DNA from: Palsa-343 sp036269135
GTDB lineage: Bacteria; Acidobacteriota; Terriglobia; Terriglobales; Acidobacteriaceae
Direction of reading: 5' to 3'
Assembly: GCA_036269135.1 (NCBI GenBank)
Contig: DATASQ010000032.1
Span: 40,782-104,781 of the forward strand
DNA: 64,000 bases
Position numbers and translations under genes: made by a program. How positions within the stretch are numbered: position 1 is the first letter of the stretch; each line of letters opens with the position of its first letter. Shown here piece by piece: positions 1 to 11,113 of this stretch. The notes below the pieces were generated by a model. It was not told the DNA's origin. It did no database searches and worked only from the letters and a program-made list of their open reading frames with translations.

Positions 1-219
1 GTCGATGCGCGGTTCCTCGAGTCCGAGATCACGAAAGCGATCGCAGAGCCAGCGGGCGCGGGGCGCTTCGCCAAACGGAGGGGCCGGCACTCCGACCAAC
101 TCCGTCTGCCACTGCAGAATGCGCTGCTCCTGCAGATGCAGCCACTGGAAGGCCTGGTGCACACGGCGGTCAGAGGCCAGCCGGGCGATGCAGGCGGGTG
201 CAGGAGCAGGAGAGGGCAT
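1..219 (-). CDS. M20-family metallopeptidase-like protein, N-terminal fragment
   Basis: The reverse strand reads 73 codons from an ATG at 219 to the window edge without a stop. The peptide contains VHQAFQWLHLQEQRILQWQ followed by ELVGVPAPPFGEAPRARWL and a CDRFRDLGLEE stretch. This resembles the N-terminal cap of M20-type aminopeptidases or deacylases (a helix, then a short 'P-PFGE' segment, then a helix before the metal site). No metal-binding residue is inside the window, so family assignment is by resemblance only. It lies 60 bases downstream of truA on the same strand and could be cotranscribed with it. Confidence 0.55.
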   Translation of the reverse strand, partial: MPSPAPAPACIARLASDRRVHQAFQWLHLQEQRILQWQTELVGVPAPPFGEAPRARWLCDRFRDLGLEEPRID

Positions 220-279
220 AGAAATTTCAGCGTAGCATCCGGCGACGCCGGGTCCGCGGTTTGCGGCGGTGGGGAACGC

Positions 280-1053
280 TTAATACTCCACACTGTCGAG
301 AAAGAGGCCGCGTGCCGGGGCGGTGGGTCCGGCGGCTGCGCGCGCGCGCGCTGCGAGGATGCGCGGCATGGCGTCAGGTTCCAGGTGTCCGCGTCCGATG
401 TCCACGAAGGTGCCCACCAGGTTGCGCACCATGTGGTGGAGGAAACCGTCGCCGCGCACGCGATAAATCAGAGCCTCGTCGTCCTGCCGCCATGCGGATT
501 CGAAAATCGTCCGAACATTGCCGATTCGGCCGGGGGCGCCGTCGTTGTCGTCGGCGATGCGTGTTGCGCGATCCGGGTCGATGGCGGCGAAGGAGGTGAA
601 GTCGTGGGAGCCGATGAGGGCCAGAGCCCCGGCCTGCATGGGGGAGAGGTCGAGCGGCCAATGGAGGGCCCAGGCAAAGCGAGCGCGCCAGGGAGGACAA
701 ATTTCTGCGCGGTCGATGCGGTACTCGTAGGTCTTGGCGCGGGCGGCGTGGCGCGCGTGGAAGTCCGGCGGTACGGGCTCCGCGGACAGCACGCGAATGG
801 TCTCCGGCAATTTGCGATTGAGGGCGCGCAGCAGGTTGTCGGCGGGGATGGGCGCGTCGAGTGCGAAGGAGGCGACCTGACCGCGCGCGTGGACGCCGGC
901 GTCGGTGCGTCCGCTGCCCTGGGGCAGAAGGCGTTCCCCGGTGACGCGCTCCAGGGCATTGGCCAGCGTGCCCTGGATGGTGACGCGATCCGGCTGCACC
1001 TGCCAGCCGAAGAAATCGGTGCCGTCATACGCCACTGTAAGTTTCCAGTTCAA
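280..1053 (-). CDS. truA: tRNA pseudouridine(38-40) synthase TruA
   Basis: The 257-residue protein has the usual TruA length and the conserved SGRTDAGVHARGQV block, whose Asp51 is the catalytic nucleophile of the family. The N-terminus KLTVAYDGTDFFGWQ and the C-terminal FLHHMVRNLVGTFVDIGRG block are also diagnostic. The enzyme isomerises uridines 38-40 in the anticodon arm of several tRNAs, in the cytoplasm. The ATG at 1053 gives the canonical MxWKLTVAYDGT start, so no alternative start is needed. It is transcribed away from the TolC-family gene, leaving a 275-base divergent spacer (1054-1328). Confidence 0.96.
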   Translation of the reverse strand: MNWKLTVAYDGTDFFGWQVQPDRVTIQGTLANALERVTGERLLPQGSGRTDAGVHARGQVASFALDAPIPADNLLRALNRKLPETIRVLSAEPVPPDFHARHAARAKTYEYRIDRAEICPPWRARFAWALHWPLDLSPMQAGALALIGSHDFTSFAAIDPDRATRIADDNDGAPGRIGNVRTIFESAWRQDDEALIYRVRGDGFLHHMVRNLVGTFVDIGRGHLEPDAMPRILAARARAAAGPTAPARGLFLDSVEY

Positions 1054-1328
1054 AAGAATTCCGTGGGCCAGAATTTGATACAGCGGTTTAACTATTTGGG
1101 GCTAATTTGTCGCATCCGGAATATCTACGGGATCATCGAAACGCTACGATATACTCAGCTTTCCTGAATGTTGCAGTGAATGGACGGAACCAGGCCCAGG
1201 CTGGCGCCGTATAGCTGTAGGAGCCAAACCGGATTCCTGGCCTGGAGTGCGCAAGCGAGGTTCTGCGAATGATCAGAATCCTGCGCCGAAGTCGAACCGG
1301 ATAGCGTTTCAAGGAGTGGAGACGGCCG

Positions 1329-3473
1329 ATGTCAGTTGCCCGCAGTCATTCTGCCAAAAATCAGACCTCGTTGTTTGCCAAACTGAGAGCTGGCGCTGCC
1401 ATCTCCTGCCTGCTGGTGGGAACGGCGTCTTCCTGGGCGCAGATGCCGCAGCAGGCGCCGTCAGTGCCCGCGGCGCCGGGGCTGCCCCCCGAGCCGCAGC
1501 CGAACTATACCCAGCCGCTCTACATGCACGATATGACGCGGGATTTCTCCAGGCCGCGCGGCTACTTTCCGAATCTGATCGCGCCGTATGAGCCGACGAC
1601 GCTGCCGCCGCCGAATTTTCTGAATTCGCTGCAGCTCGACAACCTGATCAAAGACGGGAAGATTTATCTGAGCCTGAGCGATGCGGTGATGCTCGCTTTG
1701 CAGAATAACTACGACATCGCGGTGCAGCGGCTGAATCTGGACATTGCCGACACCGACATTATGCGCACCAAAGCCGGCCAGCTGCCCGAGGGCACCAACA
1801 CCGCGCTGGTGAGCAACACCCTGGGCGGCAGCGGATCGGCGGTGACTTCCGGCGGCGGCCCGGGCGGCAGCAGCGTGGCGGGCACGGGCGTGGGCGGCAT
1901 TGCCGTATCCACCAGCGGCGCGGGACCGGCACCGGAAGCCTTGGATCCCGCGGTGACGGGCACCATCCAGCTGCAGCGGCAGAAGGTGCCGCAGACCAAT
2001 CTTCTGTTCAGCGGCAACAAGCCTTTTCTCACCACGAACACCGACGAATACAACTTCACGTTTAACCAGGGCTTTCGCACCGGCACCGCGCTGCAGGTGA
2101 CCTTTCAGAACAACCGCATCACCACGGACAGTCCGTTTAACGTGTACAGCCCCGCGCTGACCACGACTTTCAATGCGCAGCTGACGCAGCATCTGCTGCA
2201 GGGATTCGGCTGGGGCCTGAACAGCCGCTTCATCGTCCAGGCGACCAATGACCGGCGCATCGCGGACTCCGTCTTTCGTTCGCAGCTGCTCTATACCATC
2301 AACCAGGTGGAGGACATCTACTGGGGCCTGGTGAGCGCGTACGAAGATGTCCAGTCGAAGCAGCGGGCTCTCGATCAGTCCACCAGCCTGGAGAAGGACG
2401 ACGAAAAGCAGCTGCAGATCGGCAGCATGGCGCCGCTCGACGTGGTGAATGCGAAGAGCTCCATGTCCAGCGATCAGCAGGCGCTCATTACCTCGCAGAG
2501 CAATCTGGAATACCAGCAGCTGCTGATGAAGCAGGCGATTGCGCGCAACCTCGACGATCCGCACCTGGCGAACGCGCCGGTGATCCCGACCGACCGTGTG
2601 AGCCTGGCGGAGACACCGGAAGAGCACATGTCCGCGGACGACCTGGTACGCGAGGCGGAGGCCAACAGTCCGGCGATCGAGCAGGCCATCCTGAACCTGA
2701 AGAATGACGCGATCACCCTGAAAGGGGCGAAGAATGGGCTTCTGCCGACTCTGGACGCCTACGCGTTTTACGGAGCGCAGGGACTGGGCGGGGCGCAGAG
2801 CCCGGACTGCCTGAACTTCTACACAGGGCAGAACTGCGGACCGAACAGCTACCCCTCGATCGGCTATGGCTCGGTCGTGTCCAACCTTTTCAACAGCACC
2901 GGTCCTAATAAGGGCGTCGGATTCAACCTGAACATCCCCATCCGCAACCGCACGGCGCAGGCGGTGCAGGCGCGGTCGCAGATTGAGTATCGCCAGGCGC
3001 AGATGCGGCTGCAGCAACTGTACGTGCAGATCCGCATGCAGGTGATCAACGACCAGTACGCGCTGACCAATGACCGCGCCTCGGTGAACGCCGCCGAGTC
3101 CAACCAGGACTACAACCGGCAGAGCCTCGAGGCCGAAATCAAGAAGCTGCATCTCGGCGCATCGACCACCGCCAGCGTTCTGCAGCAGCAGCGCAATGTG
3201 GCCGCGGCCGACGCCCAGCTGATTTCGGCGCGCGCCCGCTACGCCACCGATCGCGCGGCGCTGGAGGAGGCGCTGGCCAGCACGCTCGATCGCTACGGCA
3301 TCTCCATCATGGACGCGGCCACCGGCCAGATCCATACGCCGCCGATCATCCCCGGCCTGGAGCCGGCGGCGTCTCTGCCGGAAGTGCAGGCGCCGACGCA
3401 GAAGCAGCAGCTGCAGAAGCAGGAGCAGCAGCCGCAAACCCAGCCGCAAGCCGGAGCCCAGCCGCAGCGCTAA
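1329..3473 (+). CDS. TolC-family outer-membrane efflux channel protein
   Basis: This is a 714-residue exported protein. A signal peptide (about residues 1-38, ending near SSWAQ) precedes a Pro-rich linker. Two long alpha-helical/beta repeats follow, typical of TolC/OEP proteins: the segment LSLSDAVMLALQNNYDIAVQRLNLDIA is the first repeat start, and NLKNDAITLKGAKNGLLPTLDAYAFYGAQG the second. A Gly/Ser-rich insert lies at about residues 165-200, and a Gln-rich tail (KQQLQKQEQQPQ) closes the protein, so it is longer than E. coli TolC. An AAGGAG lies about 13 bases before the ATG. It stands alone: no adaptor or pump gene adjoins it, so its substrate is unknown. A strong terminator follows at 3493. 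Confidence 0.88.
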   Translation: MSVARSHSAKNQTSLFAKLRAGAAISCLLVGTASSWAQMPQQAPSVPAAPGLPPEPQPNYTQPLYMHDMTRDFSRPRGYFPNLIAPYEPTTLPPPNFLNSLQLDNLIKDGKIYLSLSDAVMLALQNNYDIAVQRLNLDIADTDIMRTKAGQLPEGTNTALVSNTLGGSGSAVTSGGGPGGSSVAGTGVGGIAVSTSGAGPAPEALDPAVTGTIQLQRQKVPQTNLLFSGNKPFLTTNTDEYNFTFNQGFRTGTALQVTFQNNRITTDSPFNVYSPALTTTFNAQLTQHLLQGFGWGLNSRFIVQATNDRRIADSVFRSQLLYTINQVEDIYWGLVSAYEDVQSKQRALDQSTSLEKDDEKQLQIGSMAPLDVVNAKSSMSSDQQALITSQSNLEYQQLLMKQAIARNLDDPHLANAPVIPTDRVSLAETPEEHMSADDLVREAEANSPAIEQAILNLKNDAITLKGAKNGLLPTLDAYAFYGAQGLGGAQSPDCLNFYTGQNCGPNSYPSIGYGSVVSNLFNSTGPNKGVGFNLNIPIRNRTAQAVQARSQIEYRQAQMRLQQLYVQIRMQVINDQYALTNDRASVNAAESNQDYNRQSLEAEIKKLHLGASTTASVLQQQRNVAAADAQLISARARYATDRAALEEALASTLDRYGISIMDAATGQIHTPPIIPGLEPAASLPEVQAPTQKQQLQKQEQQPQTQPQAGAQPQR

Positions 3474-3492
3474 AGGACGAGACGACAGACTG

Positions 3493-3522
3493 GGCCCGCT
3501 TCTCACGAGGAGCGGGCCTTTT
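3493..3522 (+). terminator. Rho-independent terminator after the TolC-family gene
   Basis: An 8-bp perfect stem (ggcccgct / agcgggcc) with a 10-base loop is followed directly by four T. It begins 20 bases after the TolC-family stop codon and separates that gene from carA. Confidence 0.85.
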
Positions 3523-3616
3523 CCGCGCGCATTTTCTCCCACTTTTGCTCAGGCCTGCCCCCTCGAGCGGCGCCACTCCCTGATAGAATCAGAAGAATCC
3601 ACTCTCTGGAGTCTCC

Positions 3617-4744
3617 ATGCAGGCAATGCTTGCGCTCGAAGACGGGCGCATCTTCAGGGGCGACGGCTACGGCGCCCAGGGCGAATGCCGCGGAGAGGTC
3701 GTTTTTAATACATCACTGACCGGATATCAGGAGATCTTCACGGATCCGTCCTACGCCGGGCAGATTGTCGTCCTCACCAATCCGCAGATCGGCAACTACG
3801 GCACGAACGCCGCCGATAACGAAGCCGCCCACCCCTACATCGAAGGCCTGGTCACGCGGGAGTTTTCGCCGATCAGCTCCAACTGGCGCTCGCAGCAGGT
3901 GGCCGACGAGTATCTGGAGCGCTTCCACGTCCCGGTGATTTCGGAAATCGACACCCGCGCGCTGGTGCGGCATCTGCGCAACAACGGCGTGATGCGGGGC
4001 GTGATCTCCACGGTCGAAGCGAACCCCGATGTTCTGGTGGCGAAGGCCCGGGCGATCCGCAAAATGGATGGCACCGACCTGGCCAGCGTGGTCACGACGA
4101 AAGACCGCTACGAGTTCGAGCACGACGGGCCCGATCCGCTGCAGGCGGGAGGCGCGCCTGCGCTGCCTCCGGCCAATCTGCACGTCGTCGCCTACGATTT
4201 CGGCATCAAGAAGAACATTCTGCGCATGCTGCGGCAGGAGGGCTGCCGGGTGACGGTGGTGCCCGCGCAGACCTCGGCGAACGACGTGCTCGCGCTGAAG
4301 CCGGACGGGATTTTTCTCTCGAACGGCCCGGGCGATCCGGAGCCGGTGACGTATGCGCAGGAGAATATCCGCAGGCTGGCGGGACGCGCGCCGATCTTTG
4401 GGATTTGCCTGGGGCACCAGCTGATCGGGCTCGCGCTGGGGGGCAAGACCTACAAGCTCAAGTTCGGCCACCACGGCGGCAACCATCCGGTGAAGTGCAT
4501 GGAGAACGGCAAGGTGGAGATCACCGCGCACAATCACAACTTCGCCGTCGATCCGGAGTCGATCAACACCAGCGAGGTGGACCTGACGCACATCGATCTG
4601 AACGACAACACGCTGGAGGGCCTGCGGCACCGGACGATGCCGCTGTTTAGCGTGCAATACCACCCCGAAGCCAGCCCGGGCCCGCACGATTCGCATTACC
4701 TCTTCCGCGACTTCCGCAGGATGATGGAGGAGTGGAAGGGATGA
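3617..4744 (+). CDS. carA: Carbamoyl-phosphate synthase small (glutaminase) subunit
   Basis: CarA hydrolyses glutamine and passes ammonia to CarB for carbamoyl phosphate, the entry to pyrimidine and arginine synthesis. The 375-residue protein has the N-terminal CPSase domain (ALEDGRIFRGDGYGA, NTSLTGYQEI) and the class I glutamine amidotransferase domain from about residue 188. The triad is visible as Cys264 in GICLGHQ, and His349 and Glu351 in QYHPEASPGPHD. The ATG at 3617 gives the usual MQAMLALEDG start, with GGAG just upstream. carB is on the same strand but separated by 614 bases that hold a toxin-antitoxin pair, whereas carAB is normally adjacent. Confidence 0.97.
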   Translation: MQAMLALEDGRIFRGDGYGAQGECRGEVVFNTSLTGYQEIFTDPSYAGQIVVLTNPQIGNYGTNAADNEAAHPYIEGLVTREFSPISSNWRSQQVADEYLERFHVPVISEIDTRALVRHLRNNGVMRGVISTVEANPDVLVAKARAIRKMDGTDLASVVTTKDRYEFEHDGPDPLQAGGAPALPPANLHVVAYDFGIKKNILRMLRQEGCRVTVVPAQTSANDVLALKPDGIFLSNGPGDPEPVTYAQENIRRLAGRAPIFGICLGHQLIGLALGGKTYKLKFGHHGGNHPVKCMENGKVEITAHNHNFAVDPESINTSEVDLTHIDLNDNTLEGLRHRTMPLFSVQYHPEASPGPHDSHYLFRDFRRMMEEWKG

Positions 4745-4860
4745 AGGCGCAGCTGCCGATCGCTCTCCTGAGATCGAGCGGACTTCTCTTTATCACGCGG
4801 CTCGCGGATGTGTTCTCAGTTCAGGCAGTGAAGCGAACCCAGACCTCAATCGAATTTTGT

Positions 4861-4880
4861 CTGTTAAACTTGTTTAACAG
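4861..4880. promoter_or_regulatory. 20-bp palindromic operator candidate of the RHH/RelE module
   Basis: The perfect palindrome ctgttaaacttgtttaacag ends where the Shine-Dalgarno (AGGAG, 4879-4883) of the antitoxin gene begins, 9 bases before its ATG. Ribbon-helix-helix antitoxins commonly repress their own operon by binding such a site. Its AT-rich core contrasts with the high-GC surroundings. Binding by this particular antitoxin is inferred. Confidence 0.6.
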
Positions 4881-4889
4881 GAGCAAATT

Positions 4890-5102
4890 ATGTTGGGCGT
4901 GAGACTGGACCCGGAACTCGAAAAGCGGCTTGAGAAACTCGCGAAGAAGACGGGCCGCACGAAGAGTTACTACGCTAAGGAGGCGATTCGCCAGTACGTC
5001 GAAGACCGCGAAGATTACCTGCTGGCAGTCGAGATTTCCAAACGGAACGAACAAACCTTCAGCCTGGAGGAAGTGAGGCGGAAGCTTGGCCTGGACGCTT
5101 AG
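4890..5102 (+). CDS. Ribbon-helix-helix antitoxin (type II toxin-antitoxin)
   Basis: This 70-residue protein opens with LGVRLDPELEKRLEKLAKKTGRTKSYYAKEAI, a clear ribbon-helix-helix DNA-binding domain (beta strand LGVRLD, then two helices) of the RelB/CopG/DUF6290 kind. The C-terminal part, VEISKRNEQTFSLEEVRRKLGLDA, would be the toxin-binding arm. AGGAG lies 6 bases before the ATG. Its last 17 bases overlap the start of the toxin frame, indicating translational coupling. It probably neutralises the downstream RelE-like toxin and represses the operon through the palindrome at 4861-4880. The pair sits between carA and carB. Confidence 0.88.
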   Translation: MLGVRLDPELEKRLEKLAKKTGRTKSYYAKEAIRQYVEDREDYLLAVEISKRNEQTFSLEEVRRKLGLDA

Positions 5103-5352
5103 GTTTACCCAGTCTGCTTTGAAGCAGCTAGCCAGGCTCGACCGGAACATATCCGATCAGATCACGCGGATTCTTGAGGAGAAAGTAGCGAAAAGCGCCA
5201 ACCCGCGCGCATTCGGCAAAGCTCTTACAGGGGAGTTGAAAGGCTACTGGCGGTACCGTATCGGGGATTATCGTGCGATCTGCGAGATCAAAGACCGTGA
5301 TCTGGTTATCCTGGCTCTTGCCGCTGGCCACCGTCGCGACATTTACAGATAG
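5086..5352 (+). CDS. RelE/ParE-family toxin
   Basis: The 88-residue basic protein begins with TTG inside the antitoxin gene. The sequence LRFTQSALKQLARLDRNISDQI, then GELKGYWRYRIGDYRAICEIKD and a final VILALAAGHRRDIYR, matches the RelE/ParE fold, with the usual W-R-R-I-G-D-Y-R core strands and C-terminal HRRDIYR. RelE members cut mRNA on the ribosome and ParE members poison gyrase. The R-Y-R residues fit RelE better, but sequence reading alone cannot settle it. The stop codon lies only 6 bases before the carB ATG, and the carB Shine-Dalgarno (AGGA, 5351-5354) overlaps the toxin stop. Confidence 0.87.
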   Translation: MAWTLRFTQSALKQLARLDRNISDQITRILEEKVAKSANPRAFGKALTGELKGYWRYRIGDYRAICEIKDRDLVILALAAGHRRDIYR

Positions 5353-5358
5353 GAAAAA

Positions 5359-8649
<3,291 letters not shown>

Positions 8650-8713
8650 TCGGCAGATAAGGGGATCGATTGCGCGACCGCGTCTCCGATCCCCGGAGCG
8701 TCAATTCCAAACT

Positions 8714-9430
8714 CTAAACTTCGCACTTCCGATCCACGTCGCGCCATAGCGCAACGCCGCCCAGCAGCCCATCCATGTTGGAGACGATGGTGATATTGGG
8801 CCGGGGTTTCATCTGGATCAGCTTGGTGTTGCCGCCACCCAGGTACAGGTGATCCCAGTTGAAGGTGGCTTTGGTCTGCACGATGGCTTTTTCGAGCAGC
8901 TTGTTCCATTTCGTTTTGCCGTATTTCTTCAGGCCGCGGCGACCCAGGTAGTCCTCGTAAGTCATCTTCTTCCACGGATGGTGGCCCAGTTCCATCGGGC
9001 AGATGTGACCATCGACAAACAGGCATGAACCCAGCCCGGTGCCGAGGGTGAGAATGAGTTCGATGTCGCGCCCCTGGATCGCGCCCAGCCCCTGCACCAC
9101 CGCATCGTTGGCAACACGGACCGGCTTCTTCCAGCGCTTCTGCAGATTCGCGGCGAGGGGATAGCCCACCCACTTCGGGTCAAGATTCACCGCTATCATC
9201 GTCATGCCGTGCTTGACGACGCCGGGAAATCCCAGGCTGACCCGGTCAAACGCCGGCATCTGCGCCTTCAGGCTGTCCAGCGCGAGCAGGATTTTGTCCG
9301 GCGTGGCGGGGATGGGCGTCAGCACGCGGAGGCGCTCGGTGATGGGGTTGCCTTCCGCGTCGAGGCACAGCATTTTGAGCCCTGTGCCGCCAATATCCAC
9401 TGCCAGAGTGACGGGTTTTACATTCTTCAT
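8714..9430 (-). CDS. ROK-family sugar kinase, polyphosphate glucokinase-like
   Basis: The 238-residue protein carries the ROK ATPase phosphate-1 motif VDIGGTGLKM (residues 11-20, Asp12) and a phosphate-2 motif LTLGTGLGSCLFVDG. It has ELGHHPW, where ordinary ROK kinases have the zinc-coordinated CGCGNRGC cluster. Short length, no zinc cluster and an ELGHHPWKK..YEDYLGRRGLKK segment match strictly polyphosphate/ATP-glucokinases (PPGK), which make glucose 6-phosphate in the cytosol. A polyphosphate preference is inferred from the family. It converges with carB, and no partner gene is adjacent. Confidence 0.82.
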   Translation of the reverse strand: MKNVKPVTLAVDIGGTGLKMLCLDAEGNPITERLRVLTPIPATPDKILLALDSLKAQMPAFDRVSLGFPGVVKHGMTMIAVNLDPKWVGYPLAANLQKRWKKPVRVANDAVVQGLGAIQGRDIELILTLGTGLGSCLFVDGHICPMELGHHPWKKMTYEDYLGRRGLKKYGKTKWNKLLEKAIVQTKATFNWDHLYLGGGNTKLIQMKPRPNITIVSNMDGLLGGVALWRDVDRKCEV

Positions 9431-9515
9431 AGGGGTCGGGATTCCGGATGCGCGCGCTCGCTGCGCGGAAAAGGGAAGTGTATCGTGCCGGGAGTCTCGC
9501 TGGCTGTTCCTGCTG

Positions 9516-10058
9516 TCACTGGCCCTGCATCACGATCGGGAACGACGGGGTCTCCGACCCGCGGGCCGGTTCCACCGTCACCATAAACCTCTCCACCTGG
9601 GTGTTGGCCGGCACCGGCGGCAGCACCACCGTAGCGCCGTGGTCGGCATCGGGGCGGAAAAGGCCGGCGGGCACGGGCGCCCTCCCCAGTTTCGGGATCA
9701 GCCACAGCTCGTAGGTCTTGTCGGCGGGCAGCGGCGTCAATCCGCCCGCCATAAAGACCAGGGCGCCCTGGCTGGCCAGCCAGCTCAGCTGGCCCACCGG
9801 GTGCGCGGGCTCCCGCGTCTCGGTCAGGACCACGTGCCGGGAGTCCGGCGAATTCAGCACCGCAACGATGTTGTCGGCATGCTGCAACTGCACCTGTAGC
9901 TGCGCGGCATTGCCCTCATACGTGTTGACCTGCCCGCGGAGAAAGGCCATGTGGTGTGCCAGTCCCGCCGCCGTTGCGGCAAACACCCCGGCCAGCGCCC
10001 ATCCCAGCCAGTGGAACGGACGATGCCGGTGCTTCGTTTGTGTGGTTTCCTCCGCCAT
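9516..10058 (-). CDS. Anti-sigma-K-like membrane protein (RskA C-terminal domain only)
   Basis: The frame extends upstream to 10106. I prefer the ATG at 10058 (MAEETTQTKHRHRP) because AGGGG precedes it at suitable spacing; this gives 180 residues. A transmembrane helix (about residues 14-36, WLGWALAGVFAATAAGLAHHMAFL) follows a short basic N-terminus. A periplasmic domain with ALVFMAGGLTPLPADKTYELWLIP is the hallmark of the RskA/DUF2337-like C-terminal domain of anti-sigma-K factors. The zinc-binding anti-sigma domain that should precede the helix is absent, and no sigma factor gene adjoins. It could be a degenerate or repurposed regulator. Confidence 0.72.
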   Translation of the reverse strand: MAEETTQTKHRHRPFHWLGWALAGVFAATAAGLAHHMAFLRGQVNTYEGNAAQLQVQLQHADNIVAVLNSPDSRHVVLTETREPAHPVGQLSWLASQGALVFMAGGLTPLPADKTYELWLIPKLGRAPVPAGLFRPDADHGATVVLPPVPANTQVERFMVTVEPARGSETPSFPIVMQGQ

Positions 10059-10216
10059 CCGATATGCCCCTGGCAGCCTCTGGATTCCGGGCTCGCTTCG
10101 CACCATACTTTAGGATGCAGAGTGGGATGCAGCGTGCTCACGGCCCGCAAGTTCGCTCCCGATAATTGTAGCCGCGAGAAGCGGTCTTTAGCCGGTTTGC
10201 TGGTGAATCCGCCCGG

Positions 10217-10984
10217 ATGAAAACACGTCTCGACAAGCTTCTGGTGGAACGGGGTCTGGTGCCCACGCGTGAGCGCGCGCAGGCGCTCATCCTGGCCGGC
10301 CGCGTTCTCGTTCAGGAGCAAAAACACGACAAGCCCGGCGCCTCGGTCGCGTCCGACGCGCCGATTCGCCTGCTCGGGTCCGATCTCCGTTATGTCAGCC
10401 GCGGCGGCCTGAAGCTGGAGGGCGCCCTCGCTCACTGGTCCATCGCGCTGAACGGCCGCTTCTGTCTTGACGTCGGCGCCTCCACCGGCGGATTCACCGA
10501 CTGCATGCTGCAGCACGGCGCCGCTCGCGTGCTGGCCGTCGACACCGGGTACGGGCAGATCGCGCAGTCGCTGCGCGACGACTCCCGCGTAAGCCTGATG
10601 GAGCGCACCAACGCCCGGCTGCTGGCGCCTGGCGATCTGCCTTCCGGGGTTTCATTCCTCGCCATGGACGTATCGTTCATCTCGGCCACCCTGGTTCTGC
10701 CCCCGGTGCTGGCGGCTGTCCGACACGCGTCGGACAATGTCCGACGTGCGTCCGACGCGGCGCCGCTGGAAGCGGTCATCCTGATCAAGCCGCAGTTCGA
10801 AGCCGGCCGCCAGCACGTGGGCAAGGGCGGCATCGTCCGCGATCCGGCCGCGCACCAGCTGGCCATCGAGCGCGTCCGGGGCTGTGCGGCAGACACGGGC
10901 GGCCGCTCGATTGAAGTCATCGACTCACCCATCACCGGCACTGAGGGCAATCGCGAATTTCTCCTGCGCGCTCTCTGGCGCTGA
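10217..10984 (+). CDS. tlyA: TlyA-family 2'-O-ribose rRNA methyltransferase (hemolysin A family)
   Basis: The 255-residue protein has an N-terminal S4 RNA-binding domain (KTRLDKLLVERGLVPTRERA, LAGRVLV). An RrmJ-like SAM domain follows: LDVGASTGGFTDCMLQHGA at 84-102, LAVDTGYGQ, and IKPQFEAGRQHVGKGGIVRD near the C-terminus. TlyA proteins methylate cytidine riboses in 16S and 23S rRNA. Residues 168-183 (VRHASDNVRRASDAAP) look like an inserted loop, coded by a run of short palindromic copies of TCCGAC (10717-10757). The gene diverges from the anti-sigma-like gene. Confidence 0.9.
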   Translation: MKTRLDKLLVERGLVPTRERAQALILAGRVLVQEQKHDKPGASVASDAPIRLLGSDLRYVSRGGLKLEGALAHWSIALNGRFCLDVGASTGGFTDCMLQHGAARVLAVDTGYGQIAQSLRDDSRVSLMERTNARLLAPGDLPSGVSFLAMDVSFISATLVLPPVLAAVRHASDNVRRASDAAPLEAVILIKPQFEAGRQHVGKGGIVRDPAAHQLAIERVRGCAADTGGRSIEVIDSPITGTEGNREFLLRALWR

Positions 10985-11113
10985 TCGCCGGGGCTGCCGG
11001 GCCCCTGTCGAGTTGTGCACGCCGGGGTGTATGCTGTTCCCCACTTTCAGAGTCGGGGTTTTCAGCGCATCCACGGGCGTCGTCCCCCCAAAAAGTCCTG
11101 TTCGGGAGCGGAT

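Noticed and set aside
136..1167. 343-codon plus-strand frame over truA
   Set aside because: It is the antisense shadow of the clearly recognised truA gene and has low-complexity Gly/Arg/Val content.
1461..3542. 693-codon minus-strand frame over the TolC-family gene
   Set aside because: It is antisense to a well-supported gene with a signal peptide and terminator, and is Arg/Leu-rich without domains.
11015..11113. Upstream extension of korA
   Set aside because: The extra 33 residues do not resemble KorA, and GGGAGCGG precedes the ATG at 11114.
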